Below are positions 1 to 6,152 of a stretch of DNA of 7,730 bases, piece after piece (positions within the stretch are counted from its first letter, which is position 1; each line of letters opens with the position of its first letter). The DNA is from Puniceicoccales bacterium (GTDB lineage: Bacteria; Verrucomicrobiota; Verrucomicrobiia; Opitutales; UBA953). Position numbers and translations under genes: made by a program. The DNA is taken from contig JAITXH010000068.1 in NCBI GenBank assembly GCA_031284845.1, forward strand, positions 1 to 7,730. Reading direction: 5' to 3'. The notes beneath the pieces were generated by a model. The model had not been told where the DNA came from and searched no databases. It saw nothing but the letters and a program-made list of their open reading frames with translations.

Positions 1-18
1 GTAGGCTCTTCCGCGTGT

Positions 19-684
19 TCAAAATGTGAACACGCAGGAGAGGGAGATCTGGTGGTTGAAGTTTCGCCCGGTCTTGACGTCGAAGACTTCGTAGGACGAG
101 GCGTAGAGGAAACGGTAGCTCACATCCAATTGCCAGCGTTTGGAAAGGCGTGCGGCGAAGCCGATGTTGGCACCGGCACTGAAGGCGACATCTGACTTGG
201 AGCGCACATGTTCATCCCGGTAGTAATAGTCGTCGTATCGGTCATGCCCGTATTCATAAGTGCCCGATGTTTTTATGGCGACAAACATGCCGCCCGTTGG
301 CCCGACGCGCAGGCTGAAGGTGTGCGCATCGTCGAAATAAACGATAAAGTTGTAGGTGAACAGGAAGGGCAGGAGAAAGGACTCGCGGATGTCGCGATAA
401 TGACGGCGTCCTTCGTGCCAGGATTCCCATTCGGAATCATCGCCGTAAAGGGCACCCAATTCCAACGAAAGGTAATGGTGGTCCGCCAGAATAAAGCCGC
501 CGCCAATAACGGCACCGTAGTATGTGACGTTGTCCGTATGTTTCGGGGTGCTGACGAGCACCGACGGGCCGGCATAAATGAAGGCTTCGTGGAATGGGTC
601 TGCTTTTTCTGCAAATGCGGGGAGGCTGTTCGCGACGGACAAGATACCACAGGTGAGGAGCAGAAGGGGAAATTTTAGTTTCAT
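19..684 (-). CDS. Small outer-membrane beta-barrel protein
   Basis: This gene encodes an exported protein of 221 residues when started at the ATG at 684. That start places a clean signal peptide at the N-terminus: MKLK, a leucine-rich core, then the AxA-type site LPAFA before EKA, with cleavage near residue 25. An upstream in-frame ATG at 726 would add 14 polar residues (MRTFDQKK...) ahead of the signal, and a candidate promoter places transcription start near 720, so 684 is preferred. The mature part shows alternating hydrophobic strands (GAVIGGGFILA, LSLELGALYG, FSLRVGPTGGMF, FSAGANIGFAARL, WQLDVSYRFLY) and ends in a terminal phenylalanine (SLSCVFTF), as outer-membrane barrels do. The size and pattern resemble the OmpA-barrel/OmpW-like small barrels. 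Between strands lies a loop dense in Tyr, Asp, His and Arg. It is transcribed divergently from the DUF1080 pair. The specific function is unknown; the barrel assignment is by pattern only. Confidence 0.75.
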   Translation of the reverse strand: MKLKFPLLLLTCGILSVANSLPAFAEKADPFHEAFIYAGPSVLVSTPKHTDNVTYYGAVIGGGFILADHHYLSLELGALYGDDSEWESWHEGRRHYRDIRESFLLPFLFTYNFIVYFDDAHTFSLRVGPTGGMFVAIKTSGTYEYGHDRYDDYYYRDEHVRSKSDVAFSAGANIGFAARLSKRWQLDVSYRFLYASSYEVFDVKTGRNFNHQISLSCVFTF

Positions 685-930
685 TGTTGTGTAAAAATGA
701 AGTTTTTTTTGGTCAAACGTCCTCATTTGTGAAACTGAAGCGGGAGTATTGTCAATGATTTCCCTTTTTTATCCACATTGGCAGTAGAAGGCGAGGGTGT
801 TTTCTGGAGCGCCGCTGCCTTTGGCTGCATTGGAAGGTGCACGCGCCCTGCGGGTTGGTTTTTCTGCGAACATTCGTTTTCGTCCCATGTCTCAGCACTC
901 ACTTTTCACCCAAACAACACTGATACTCTT
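685..930. other. Divergent intergenic region
   Basis: These 246 bases lie between the minus-strand barrel gene and the plus-strand DUF1080 lipoprotein gene, so they must hold the promoters for both. Seen here are a T8 tract (703-710), a TTGACA box facing left, and several T-rich stretches. The plus-strand frame stays open from 778 (a TTG), but the added 51 residues look like read-through: they put Cys- and Trp-rich sequence before a good lipoprotein signal. I see no clear plus-strand promoter and no Shine-Dalgarno sequence before 931. Confidence 0.5.
727..755 (-). promoter_or_regulatory. Candidate sigma-70-type promoter for the barrel gene
   Basis: On the minus strand a perfect TTGACA hexamer lies at 755-750. 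Seventeen bases further on, 732-727 reads TCACAA, a poor -10 match. Initiation would fall near 720, downstream of the ATG at 726 and upstream of the ATG at 684, which fits the chosen start. The -35 match is strong but the -10 is weak, so this remains tentative. Confidence 0.3.
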
Positions 931-1797
931 ATGAAGCTACTCTCAACACTGTTGGTCGGCGCTGTCTCGTTTGTGCTCGTTGCATGTAACAACGGCCCCG
1001 CTCCCGATAAAAATCTTGCATGGACGCCATTGCTCGATGCCCAACTTTCTCTGTGGAAGCCTTACCTCGGAGTGCCTGAGCCGGATCTTGCCGTGCCGGG
1101 CTACACTTACGAAAAGGGCAAGCCCATCGGTCTGCGCGACCCGAAGGGCGTTTATACGGTCAAAGTTGTTGACGGTGAGCCTGTGTTGCATGTCAGCGGT
1201 GAGATATTCGGCGGGTTGACCTCGCAACAGAGTTTTGAGAATTTTCATCTGAAATTCCAATTCCGTTGGGGGGAGAAGAAGTGGGCACCACGCAAAGACG
1301 CTCCAAAGCGCGATGGCGGCCTCCTCTATCACGCCTTTGGTGAGCATGGTTTTTTCATGAAGACATGGATGCACAGTGCCCAGTTTCAGATTCAAGAAGG
1401 GGATGTGGGTGATTTCTTCCCGCTTTTTGAAAATAAGGCATTCAAATCTGATGTCCCGTTTGAGAACAGGCGCTATACGCCCGGCGCAAAGCTGCAAACC
1501 CGCGTCGGTGGCGTTACTCATTCCAAGGACTACAATGAGAAACCGAATGGAGAGTGGAACACCTGCGAAATTATCGCCATGGGCGCCGACGTGGTGCATG
1601 TGCTGAACGGGCAGGTGGTGAATGTGTTGCGCAATCTCCGTTATGTTGATCTCAAGTCTGCGGATAAAAAAGAAATTCCCCTGACTTCCGGTTTGTTGCA
1701 AATCCAGTCAGAGGGAGCTGAGATGGATTTCCGCGAAATTAAAATCCGCCGTCTGGAGGCATTTCCCGAACAATACGCGAATGCGCTCAAACAATGA
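931..1797 (+). CDS. DUF1080 (3-keto-disaccharide hydrolase-like) lipoprotein
   Basis: This encodes a 288-residue exported lipoprotein. The ATG at 931 gives a lipoprotein signal: MKLL, a hydrophobic core, and the lipobox LVAC with Cys19 followed by Asn20. The mature protein (about residues 30-275) matches the DUF1080 / 3-keto-disaccharide hydrolase family, a concanavalin/LamG-like beta-sandwich. Visible hallmarks are WTPLLDAQLSLW (31-42), GEPVLHVSGEI (82-92), FRWGEKKW (111-118), LLYHAFGEHG (131-140), QIQEGDVGD (153-161), NGEWNT (206-211), HVLNG (223-227) and LQIQSEGAEMDFREIKI (256-272). Family members act outside the cytoplasm on sugars, and some hydrolyse 3-keto-glycosides; the substrate here cannot be read from sequence. 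The gene overlaps its downstream paralog by four bases. No Shine-Dalgarno sequence precedes the start (CTGATACTCTT then ATG). The family call is firm; enzyme activity is inferred. Confidence 0.88.
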   Translation: MKLLSTLLVGAVSFVLVACNNGPAPDKNLAWTPLLDAQLSLWKPYLGVPEPDLAVPGYTYEKGKPIGLRDPKGVYTVKVVDGEPVLHVSGEIFGGLTSQQSFENFHLKFQFRWGEKKWAPRKDAPKRDGGLLYHAFGEHGFFMKTWMHSAQFQIQEGDVGDFFPLFENKAFKSDVPFENRRYTPGAKLQTRVGGVTHSKDYNEKPNGEWNTCEIIAMGADVVHVLNGQVVNVLRNLRYVDLKSADKKEIPLTSGLLQIQSEGAEMDFREIKIRRLEAFPEQYANALKQ

Positions 1798-2654
1798 GTA
1801 TGCGATCGTTGCGTGTGTTTCTCGCGGGATTTCTCTTCCTCGCCGCCACCGTGATTTCCGGCGGTGCAGCCGAGGATGTCGGCGAGGCGTGGCTGCCGTT
1901 GCTTGACGCGAAGCTTTCCCAATGGGAACCCTTTCTCGGCGTCCCCGGGAAGGGAATCGAAGTGCCGGGGCACACGCCTGCAAAGGGCAAGCCCATCGGC
2001 CTGCGCGATCCCACGGGCGTATTCACGGTTAAGAGTGTTGACGGCGAGCCGGTCTTGCATGTCAGCGGAGAAATTCTTGGCGGGCTGACCACGTTGAAGA
2101 GCTTTGAGAATTACCACCTGCGGCTCCAATTCCGCTGGGGTGAAAAGCGTTGGCCACCGCGGGCGAGAGTGCCGCGCGACAGTGGCATCTTGTATCACTG
2201 TGTCGGTGAGCACGGGGCCTTTGGAAATGCGTGGATGCGCTCCGTCGAATACCAGATACAGGAAAACGATGTGGGTGATTTTTTTCCGCTTTGCGGTTCG
2301 CGTGCGGATTTCCCGGTGAAGCAAGTTGGCAGCGCGTGGCGCTATGAGCCGGGCGCACCGCTCAAGCGGTGTATCGGGCGCGTGATGCGCGGGGAGGCTT
2401 ACCACGAGAGTCCTTTTGGCGAATGGAATACGGTGGAACTGGTCGTCATCGGTGCCGATTCTATACATGTGTTGAACAGGCATGTGGTCAACGAATTGCG
2501 CAATATACGTTATCTCGAAAACGGACGGGAGACGCCATTGAAAGCCGGGAAGTTGCAATTGCAATCCGAGTATGCGGAAATCGAATACCGGCGCGTGGAA
2601 ATACGCCCTGTAAAAACATTTCCGAAAGAATTTTCACCTGCGAAACAACCGTGA
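1794..2654 (+). CDS. Second DUF1080 paralog with a cleavable signal peptide
   Basis: This encodes 286 residues and is a tandem paralog of the preceding gene. By eye about two thirds of the first 135 mature residues are identical. The start ATG (1794) lies inside the upstream stop (ATGA), indicating translational coupling; a second ATG at 1800 is an alternative. The N-terminus is an ordinary signal peptide (RSLRVFLAGFLFLAATV, cleavage near GGAA before EDV, about residue 26) with no lipobox cysteine, so the protein is predicted to be soluble in the periplasm or secreted. Shared family blocks include WLPLLDAKLSQW (33-44), GKPIGLRDP (65-73), GEPVLHVSGEI (84-94), QFRWGEKRW (112-120), ILYHCVGEHGAF (132-143), NDVGDFFPL (158-166) and FGEWNT (208-213). 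It departs from its sister at two late motifs: HVLNR instead of HVLNG (225-229) and QSEY instead of QSEG (257-260). Function is inferred to be related sugar processing; the two proteins may partner or divide location. Confidence 0.85.
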   Translation: MSMRSLRVFLAGFLFLAATVISGGAAEDVGEAWLPLLDAKLSQWEPFLGVPGKGIEVPGHTPAKGKPIGLRDPTGVFTVKSVDGEPVLHVSGEILGGLTTLKSFENYHLRLQFRWGEKRWPPRARVPRDSGILYHCVGEHGAFGNAWMRSVEYQIQENDVGDFFPLCGSRADFPVKQVGSAWRYEPGAPLKRCIGRVMRGEAYHESPFGEWNTVELVVIGADSIHVLNRHVVNELRNIRYLENGRETPLKAGKLQLQSEYAEIEYRRVEIRPVKTFPKEFSPAKQP

Positions 2655-2660
2655 AAAGAA

Positions 2661-2676
2661 TCCCGCAGAAGCGGGA
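2661..2676. other. Short perfect hairpin after the DUF1080 operon
   Basis: Six base pairs (TCCCGC / GCGGGA) enclose the tetraloop AGAA, seven bases after the stop codon. No T tract follows on the plus strand; on the minus strand it is followed by ATTCTTTT. It may be a weak terminator or an mRNA 3'-end stabiliser. Nothing more can be said from sequence alone. Confidence 0.3.
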
Positions 2677-2761
2677 AAGGCGTAGTGCTTTCAAGAGAAT
2701 TGCTTCTCGATTAATCGTTACCGGGGAAGCACCGTTGAAGAGTCGCCGTTTGTTTTTGCCT

Positions 2762-2799
2762 TGTGCCGCGCCCAGTTAACGGCGAGTTTGCGCGGCACA
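2762..2799. other. Inverted repeat in the prmA leader
   Basis: There are perfect 10-base arms, TGTGCCGCGC (2762-2771) and GCGCGGCACA (2790-2799), with an 18-base loop, ending 17 bases before the prmA ATG at 2817. A T6 run (2810-2815) follows ten bases later, too far for a standard intrinsic terminator. It could be an mRNA leader hairpin or an operator. A GTG in the prmA frame (2763) lies in the left arm. Confidence 0.35.
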
Positions 2800-2816
2800 G
2801 ATTCCCTTCTTTTTTC

Positions 2817-3701
2817 ATGATTGAACTCCGTTGTGTGATTTCCGCCGAAATGGCCCAGCCCCTGGAAGATTTTTTCTGCGAGCTGGTGCGTTCGCCGTGG
2901 ATGCTTTATAGCGAAAGCCCGTCTTCGCCCCATTTCCTGATGGGCTACTTTGACAGCGGCGAAGAAGCCGCAGACGCATGGGCCGACTTGCGCAAAGTTT
3001 TCAAAAAATTGCCGCCTGCGCCGGAATACGGCACCTTGGCCGACCGCGATTGGAAGGAGGCATATAAGGCCAATTTGCACCCGTGGCAATATAAGCACCT
3101 GCATTGGGTGCCAGTGTGGCAAAAAGAAGGCTACGCTGTGCCGCAAGGCGATGCTGTGGTGTATTTTGATGCCGGGTTGGCATTCGGCACGGGCGACCAC
3201 CCGACAACGCGCCTGTGCGCGATCCGCCTGCTGGACTATCTCGAAGGGCGCGAGGCAAAGAATGTCCGCGTGATTGACGCCGGATGCGGTTCGGGGATTT
3301 TGGCGCTGTCGGCAGCGCGTCTGGGATGCGGGCTTGTGCGCGGGTTTGACCGGGATGACGAAGCGGTGCGTGTCAGCCGCGAGAATTTGGCTGCAAACGG
3401 ATTTTCCGCCGAGGCAGTGGAATTTTCCCATGCAGCGCTGGAAGGCGGCTTGCGCGCTGCCGCTCCTGCGGATGTCGTGTTGGCAAACATCATCAGCGAC
3501 GTGTTGTGCATTTATGCGGATAATCTGCTCGCTGCGGTGGCTCCCGGTGGCGTGCTCGCGTTGAGTGGGATTTTAGCCAAAGAACAGGCCGCTGTGTTAC
3601 AAGTTTTTGAGGCGAAGGGCAGGGCATCTTGGGGCGCGGTGCGCACCGACGGGCGCGTGATGGGCGAGTGGTGCGATGTGGCTCTATTTCGCGGAGCTTA
3701 A
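2817..3701 (+). CDS. prmA: Ribosomal protein L11 methyltransferase
   Basis: PrmA is a cytoplasmic S-adenosylmethionine-dependent enzyme that methylates ribosomal protein L11 on lysine side chains and the N-terminus. Starting at the ATG at 2817 gives 294 residues, the usual length (E. coli about 293). An upstream GTG at 2763 would add 18 residues unlike the family. The N-terminal substrate-binding half (1-110) carries DRDWKEAYKANLHPW (77-90) and ends in WVPVW (97-101). The catalytic half shows AFGTGDHPTT (122-131), SAM motif I VIDAGCGSGILALSAARLG (152-170), the acidic ribose-binding region GFDRDDEAV (176-184), motif ADVVLANIISD (218-228) and PGGVLALSGIL (243-253). The family motif is usually GTGTHPTT, so Asp127 is a small deviation. 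There is no Shine-Dalgarno sequence; a pyrimidine run (CCCTTCTTTTTTC) precedes the ATG. The following barrel-like gene starts 60 bases downstream and may be cotranscribed. Confidence 0.93.
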   Translation: MIELRCVISAEMAQPLEDFFCELVRSPWMLYSESPSSPHFLMGYFDSGEEAADAWADLRKVFKKLPPAPEYGTLADRDWKEAYKANLHPWQYKHLHWVPVWQKEGYAVPQGDAVVYFDAGLAFGTGDHPTTRLCAIRLLDYLEGREAKNVRVIDAGCGSGILALSAARLGCGLVRGFDRDDEAVRVSRENLAANGFSAEAVEFSHAALEGGLRAAAPADVVLANIISDVLCIYADNLLAAVAPGGVLALSGILAKEQAAVLQVFEAKGRASWGAVRTDGRVMGEWCDVALFRGA

Positions 3702-3761
3702 AGTGGCCCCGGGAGCAATGTTTGTCTTGGCAGGCGCGGCTCATGCGAGTAGGTAAAGGGC

Positions 3762-4469
3762 ATGGTTTTGATCCGATGCATAGGGGCTGTTTTGCTGGCT
3801 GGCGTTTCTTCGCTGATTGCAGTGGCGCAAGAAGGCCAAACGGCAATTCTCCCTGTGTTGGATTTTCCCGCAATGGCCCACCCCGCAGCCAAGGAAGTGC
3901 CGTCTGGACTCAGCAGGCATATTTTTGAACTTTATCATTTCTCCGACCACGTATGGACGCCACGGTTTTCGCGGCACTACCAGCTTGCTTCCGTGGATGC
4001 CTGGACAATGGCAATGGCGTTGGGACATCCCTTGCCGGAGACGCAAAATGTGCCTGAATGGGAGCCTATCTATATGCCGGACATAGAAATCCCGGCATGG
4101 GATTGGGAGTTGCAGACATCTTCCATCATGTTGCGCGATACAGATCAGGCTGTGCTTACCACGCTTTCGCCTGTGATGTTTTCGGTGCTGCACCCGATAA
4201 ATATCCACAAGTGGGAGACCTTCCGCCCCGTGCTCAGTGCGGGAGTAGGTGTCTTGAGCCAGATGCGGGAAGGTGGTGTCGGTGGAGATGAGCAATACGA
4301 GCTGCGCACTATGTTTCACGTAGGAGTTGGCGCAGAATGGAGACCGCTTGAAAATGTGATTTTCCACCTGGACTACGATTACTCACGGATACCGGGCGGC
4401 TCGGCGCTCAACCCAGATATCCCCGAACAGGGACACTCAATCCAATTGGGTGTGGAAGTGAAATTTTAG
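3762..4469 (+). CDS. Exported beta-barrel-like protein of unknown function
   Basis: This encodes 235 residues that I do not recognise as a named family. The ATG at 3762 is preceded at a good distance by AGG (3751-3753) in AGTAGGTAAAGGGC, the only reasonable Shine-Dalgarno-like site in the window. A signal peptide is evident: Arg5, a hydrophobic core (CIGAVLLAGVSSLIAVA), and an AxA-type site AVA before QEG (cleavage near 22). The central part (30-140) is rich in Trp, His and Pro (WTPRF, WTMAMALGHPLP, WEPIYMPDIEIPAWDW). The last 85 residues look like amphipathic strands (FRPVLSAGVGVLSQM, TMFHVGVGAEWRP, VIFHLDYDYS) and finish with SIQLGVEVKF, a terminal Phe as in outer-membrane proteins. It is therefore probably an outer-membrane protein, with perhaps only a partial barrel or a larger assembly. 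It sits between prmA and miaB with no functional link apparent. Confidence 0.75.
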   Translation: MVLIRCIGAVLLAGVSSLIAVAQEGQTAILPVLDFPAMAHPAAKEVPSGLSRHIFELYHFSDHVWTPRFSRHYQLASVDAWTMAMALGHPLPETQNVPEWEPIYMPDIEIPAWDWELQTSSIMLRDTDQAVLTTLSPVMFSVLHPINIHKWETFRPVLSAGVGVLSQMREGGVGGDEQYELRTMFHVGVGAEWRPLENVIFHLDYDYSRIPGGSALNPDIPEQGHSIQLGVEVKF

Positions 4470-4709
4470 CCGTAGCTCCGGATACTTGGGGAATAGGGGC
4501 AGCATCTGCAAAAAATATTTTTAGATTACTTTTTAACTAGTTTATTTCTAAAATGTTATGAAATTTAAAATATTTTCAGAATTTATCTTTCGCGATCCAA
4601 AAATCGGCAGACGGCCAAAAGATTGGACAAGCCCCGGCGGATTCGCATGGAATGCGCGGGTTAATTTCAGTCCCGCCTCTTTTTGTCTCCAACGGGGCGC
4701 TTCTCCTGC
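4470..4709. other. Intergenic region with AT-rich island upstream of miaB
   Basis: The gap is 240 bases. Its core, 4510-4590, has only 10 G/C bases out of 81, in a window that is otherwise GC-rich. It holds self-complementary AT tracts (AAAAATATTTTT at 4511-4522; AAAATATTTT at 4567-4576) and -10-like hexamers TAAAAT at 4549-4554 and 4566-4571. No good -35 box accompanies them (TTACTT at 4526-4531 is 17 bases before the first). This is the most likely promoter region for miaB. No clear terminator for the preceding gene is visible. Confidence 0.45.
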
Positions 4710-4713
4710 ATGA
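4558..4713 (+). CDS. Possible 51-residue small ORF or leader peptide before miaB
   Basis: An ATG at 4558 opens a frame of 51 codons (beginning MKFKIFSEFIF and ending RGASPA) that terminates at TGA 4711-4713. That stop overlaps the miaB ATG (4710) as ATGA, the same junction used between the two DUF1080 genes. The product matches nothing I recognise; it is basic and contains two Trp and one Cys. No ribosome binding site precedes it, and it begins inside the AT-rich island, which may itself be promoter DNA. Coding status is unproven; it could equally be a chance open frame. Confidence 0.15.
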   Translation: MKFKIFSEFIFRDPKIGRRPKDWTSPGGFAWNARVNFSPASFCLQRGASPA

Positions 4714-6068
4714 ACCGCGTGTATATTAAAACCTACGGGTGCCAGATGAACGAGCGCGACTCGGAAGCAGTCGCCGCTATGTTGCGTGTGCGCGGTTACA
4801 GCATTGTGGAATCCGAGGCCGAGGCCGACGTGGTCTTGCTCAACACATGCAGCGTGCGCGATCAGGCAGAGCAAAAGGCGCTCGGCAAGGCGGGCCGCCT
4901 TCTCAAAGACCGAGGCCGCGGCAGCCGGATGCAGGTGCTCGGCGTCATGGGGTGCATGGCACAAAACAGGGGCCGGGCGCTCATTGACAGCTTGCCGGAT
5001 CTCGACCTCGTCGTCGGCACGCAAAAATTCCACCAAGTGCCCGACCACCTCGACAATCTCATGGCGACACTGCGCGGGCTGGGGCCGCGCCCGGCGAGCA
5101 TTGTGGATATTGACGCCGAGGCAGGTTCGCAAAATGCCATCCGCGGCCATGCGGCCACACGGCAGGTGAGTGCTTTTGTGTCCATCATGCAGGGGTGCGA
5201 TATGCGTTGTGCTTATTGCATCGTGCCCAAAACACGAGGTCCGGAGCGTGCCCGCCCCATGGATGAAATCGTGGAGGAAGTGCGCCGTCTGGCGGACAAC
5301 GGCACGCGCGAGATCACGCTGCTCGGCCAGATCGTCAACCATTACGGCAAGCGCGAGTTTCCCGTGCTGGGTGGCAAAAGCCCCTTTGTGCAATTGCTCG
5401 AAAAGGTGCATGCCGTGGACGGTATCGAGCGCATTCGTTTCACCAGCCCGCACCCTGTCGGCTTCCGCGAGGATCTGGTGGCGTGCTACCGCGAGTTGCC
5501 AAAGCTCTGCGAATACATCCATTTCCCCATGCAAAGCGGCTCTGATCGTGTCCTGCGTGCCATGCGCCGCCCTTACACCCGTGCGCGTTTTTTGCGCACC
5601 GTGGAGGCCTTGCGCCGGGCAAACCCGGGCATGTATTTCTCGACAGATGTTATTGTGGGTTTCCCTGGTGAGACCGACGAAGATTTTGCCGAAACGGTGA
5701 CTTTGTTCGATACCGTGAAATTCGACATGGCATTTATTTTCAAATATTCGGTGCGTAGCGGGACGGAAGCCGAGGCGTTGGGCGATACCGTGCCGCGTGA
5801 AGTGAAAGAAGCTCGCAACCAAGTTTTGCTGGAGCGCCTTGAGGCGTTGTCTGTGGCGCGCAACTGTTTACTGGTAGGCACGGTGCAGGAGGTGCTCGTG
5901 GAAGGGCCGGCCCGCAAAGGGGATGGCGTCTATATGGGCCGCAACCGCGGGAACCGTAAGATTCTTTTTCCCGGCAGTGCTCAACTTGCAGGCGAATTCG
6001 TCCCGGTGCGCATCGTCCGGGCGACGGCGACCGTGCTGTATGGCGAGATTGTGGATGCCGCAGGGTGA
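4710..6068 (+). CDS. miaB: tRNA-2-methylthio-N6-dimethylallyladenosine synthase
   Basis: MiaB is a radical-SAM methylthiotransferase that converts i6A37 to ms2i6A37 in tRNAs reading UNN codons, using two 4Fe-4S clusters in the cytoplasm. The ATG at 4710 gives 452 residues; an upstream in-frame TTG at 4683 would add nine non-family residues. The N-terminal domain shows the three cluster cysteines: Cys11 in KTYGCQMNERDSE, Cys47 in LLNTCSVRDQAE and Cys82 in VMGCMAQ. The radical-SAM CxxxCxxC is Cys163, Cys167 and Cys170 (QGCDMRCAYC), followed by IVPKTRG. Further family blocks are TSPHP (245-249), HFPMQSGSDRVLRAM (271-285) and STDVIVGFPGETDEDF (311-326). A C-terminal TRAM domain spans about 385-450 (VLVEGPARKG, GRNRGNRKILF). 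The usual GQNVN block reads GQIVN (206-210). The KTYGCQMNERDSE and GQNVN-type blocks point to MiaB rather than RimO or MtaB. No Shine-Dalgarno sequence is present. The FKBP gene follows after 84 bases. Confidence 0.95.
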   Translation: MNRVYIKTYGCQMNERDSEAVAAMLRVRGYSIVESEAEADVVLLNTCSVRDQAEQKALGKAGRLLKDRGRGSRMQVLGVMGCMAQNRGRALIDSLPDLDLVVGTQKFHQVPDHLDNLMATLRGLGPRPASIVDIDAEAGSQNAIRGHAATRQVSAFVSIMQGCDMRCAYCIVPKTRGPERARPMDEIVEEVRRLADNGTREITLLGQIVNHYGKREFPVLGGKSPFVQLLEKVHAVDGIERIRFTSPHPVGFREDLVACYRELPKLCEYIHFPMQSGSDRVLRAMRRPYTRARFLRTVEALRRANPGMYFSTDVIVGFPGETDEDFAETVTLFDTVKFDMAFIFKYSVRSGTEAEALGDTVPREVKEARNQVLLERLEALSVARNCLLVGTVQEVLVEGPARKGDGVYMGRNRGNRKILFPGSAQLAGEFVPVRIVRATATVLYGEIVDAAG

Positions 6069-6152
6069 GCGGCAGACGGGAAGAAATGATGAGCACCGGG
6101 AGTGAAATGGGATTTGACGACGCGCACGAAATTTTCATCTTCCGCACCACTT

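Noticed and set aside
208..678. A 156-codon plus-strand frame opposite the left barrel gene
   Set aside because: It has no recognisable family. The minus-strand frame has a signal peptide, alternating strands and a terminal Phe, which makes it the real gene.
649..684. Possible lipobox (LLTC, Cys12) in the left barrel protein
   Set aside because: The residue before Cys is Thr rather than Gly, Ala or Ser, the cysteine is too close to the N-terminus, and a good AxA cleavage site follows at residue 25.
943..2564. Two long minus-strand frames that resemble each other (both with PVQHM blocks)
   Set aside because: They are the reverse complements of the two DUF1080 paralogs. Their similarity follows from the sense-strand duplication and is not independent evidence of coding.
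4548..5822. A 424-codon open frame on the minus strand opposite miaB
   Set aside because: It lies wholly antisense to a strongly conserved miaB, has no signal or family motif, and its His/Ala/Arg-rich composition is what the opposite strand of a GC-rich gene gives.
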